Below, piece by piece: positions 15,728-17,006 of a stretch of 17,006 bases of DNA (positions are counted from its first letter, which is position 1; each line of letters starts with the position of its first letter). The stretch comes from Pseudomonadota bacterium (lineage in GTDB: Bacteria; Pseudomonadota; Gammaproteobacteria; Burkholderiales; Ferrovaceae), in assembly GCA_021811005.1 (NCBI GenBank), contig JAJZPY010000036.1:1-17006 (forward strand), read 5' to 3'. Position numbers and translations under genes: made by a program. The notes under the pieces were generated by a model. It searched no databases. It was not told the DNA's origin and was given only the letters and a program-made list of their open reading frames with translations.

Positions 15728-16998
15728 TGGACCAGACGGAACGGATCATGCACGCAGAACTGTTGCGCTTTATCACCTGCGGCTCGGTGGACGACGGCAA
15801 GAGCACGGTCATCGGCCGCCTGCTGTACGACAGCAAGGCCATTTTCGAAGACCAGCTGGCCGCCATTGCCGCCACTTCCCAACGGCGCGGCCTGTCGCAA
15901 GCGGACCTGGCACTGCTCACCGACGGGCTCCAGGCCGAACGCGAGCAGGGCATCACCATCGACGTGGCGTACCGCTATTTCAGCACGCCGGCACGGCGTT
16001 TCATCATTGCCGACACGCCAGGGCACGAACAGTACACGCGCAACATGGTGACGGGCGCCAGCACGGCCGACCTCGCGGTGATCCTGGTGGATGCGCGCCG
16101 CGGGGTGCTGCCGCAAACCCGTCGGCACGCGCACCTGGTGCGCCTGCTGGGCATTTCGCAGGTGGTGCTGGCCGTCAACAAAATGGATCTGGCGGACTAT
16201 GACGAAGCGGTGTTTGCGCGCGTGCGCGACGACTTTCTGGCCTTTGCCGCCCCGCTCGGTTTCTCGGAAATCGTGCCCGTGCCCATGAGTGCCCTGGAAG
16301 GAGACATGGTGGTGGAGCGCGGAGACGGCTTGTCCTGGTACAAGGGCCCCACGTTGCTGCAGGTGCTGGAGCGGGCGCCGGTGGATGCGGCGCTGGTGCA
16401 TGCACCGTTCCGCTTTCCCGTGCAGCGGGTGGAGCGCCTGGGCGAGGAAGACGACGGGGTGGAGCGGCGGGGATTCCAGGGCCGCATCGAGTCCGGCACC
16501 ATCGCCGTGGGCGAGTCCGTGGTGATTCTGCCGGCGGGCGTGTCCAGCACCGTGGCCTCGATCCAGACTTACGACGGGCCCCTGCGCGACGCGCGCGCCG
16601 GACAGTCGGTCACCCTGACCCTGGCGGACCAGGTGGACATTTCACGGGGGGACACGATTGCGGCCAGCGACTGCCCGCCGCGCTGCGAGAAAAGTTTCGA
16701 GGCCCTGGTGTGCTGGTTTTCCGCCACCCCGTTCGATTCTTCCCGGCGCCTGCTGCTGCGCCATGGAACGCGCACCGTGCGGGCCAAGGTGGATGCCGTG
16801 GCCTGCAAACTCGACGTCAACACATCGGCGCAGGTGCCTGCGCCTTCCCAGGTGGCCATGAACGACATTGTGCGCGCCACCTTCCGGGTGCAGCAGCCGC
16901 TCGCTTTCGATGCCTACGAGGCCAACCGACCCAATGGCAGTTTCATCCTCATCGACGAAGTGACCAATGACACCGTGGCGGCCGGCATGATGCAGTGA
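15727..16998 (+). CDS. cysN: Sulfate adenylyltransferase large subunit (GTPase)
   Basis: A 423-residue EF-Tu-like GTPase that works with CysD to form APS. G1 is GSVDDGKS (19-26), the switch I region contains EREQGITIDVAYRYF (71-85), G3 is DTPGHEQYTRNM (96-107) and G4 is NKMD (151-154). Two beta-barrel domains follow (ESGTIAVGESVVILPAG and the C-terminal RVQQPLAFDAYEANRPNGSFILID). E. coli CysN is 475 residues, so this is a short but complete form. It lacks the C-terminal APS kinase domain of NodQ/CysNC fusions. The gene ends in TGA at 16996-16998, eight bases before the window edge; whether the unit continues is not visible. Confidence 0.96.
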   Translation: MDQTERIMHAELLRFITCGSVDDGKSTVIGRLLYDSKAIFEDQLAAIAATSQRRGLSQADLALLTDGLQAEREQGITIDVAYRYFSTPARRFIIADTPGHEQYTRNMVTGASTADLAVILVDARRGVLPQTRRHAHLVRLLGISQVVLAVNKMDLADYDEAVFARVRDDFLAFAAPLGFSEIVPVPMSALEGDMVVERGDGLSWYKGPTLLQVLERAPVDAALVHAPFRFPVQRVERLGEEDDGVERRGFQGRIESGTIAVGESVVILPAGVSSTVASIQTYDGPLRDARAGQSVTLTLADQVDISRGDTIAASDCPPRCEKSFEALVCWFSATPFDSSRRLLLRHGTRTVRAKVDAVACKLDVNTSAQVPAPSQVAMNDIVRATFRVQQPLAFDAYEANRPNGSFILIDEVTNDTVAAGMMQ

Positions 16999-17006
16999 GG
17001 GCAGCC

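Overview
This is a GC-rich bacterial chromosome segment, most likely from a betaproteobacterium. The evidence is family content and gene order: Hda next to a HAD-IB phosphatase and PcnB, PurMN followed by a DUF3108 protein and an RsmB-like methyltransferase, and a CysI-DUF934-CysH-CysD-CysN sulfate assimilation set. Genus cannot be read from the sequence. Nothing points to a mobile element: I see no transposase, integrase, tRNA, rRNA, CRISPR array or phage gene. Coding density is very high and no non-coding stretch exceeds about 150 bases.

Left half, minus strand (1-5372): a tightly packed unit read right to left. It encodes an AI-2E/PerM-type permease, Hda (regulatory inactivation of DnaA), a HAD-IB phosphatase, poly(A) polymerase I (pcnB), FolK (folate synthesis), a deoxynucleoside kinase and PanC (pantothenate synthesis, cut by the window edge). 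Most junctions are TGATG or ATGA overlaps, so translational coupling is likely.

Centre (5373-5472): a 100-bp divergent promoter region between the permease gene and purM.

Right of centre, plus strand (5473-10461): purM and purN (two steps of de novo IMP synthesis), an exported DUF3108 protein, an RsmB/NOP-family RNA cytosine-5 methyltransferase and, after a 48-bp gap, a long MscS-type mechanosensitive channel. A membrane acyl desaturase (10553-11737) follows with its own extended -10 promoter and a strong intrinsic terminator.

Right end, plus strand (11783-16998): an AT-rich control region, then cysI, a DUF934 gene, cysH, cysD and cysN. Together these cover assimilatory sulfate reduction. 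CysDN makes APS, CysH (with the Fe-S cysteines of APS reductases) reduces APS to sulfite, and the siroheme protein CysI reduces sulfite to sulfide. No APS kinase (cysC) or flavoprotein reductase (cysJ) is in the window. The missing kinase fits direct APS reduction; the missing flavoprotein leaves the electron donor of CysI open.

Overall this is ordinary core metabolism. The points most worth following are the role of the DUF934 protein, the electron donor of CysI, the target of the RsmB-like enzyme, and the promoter regions.
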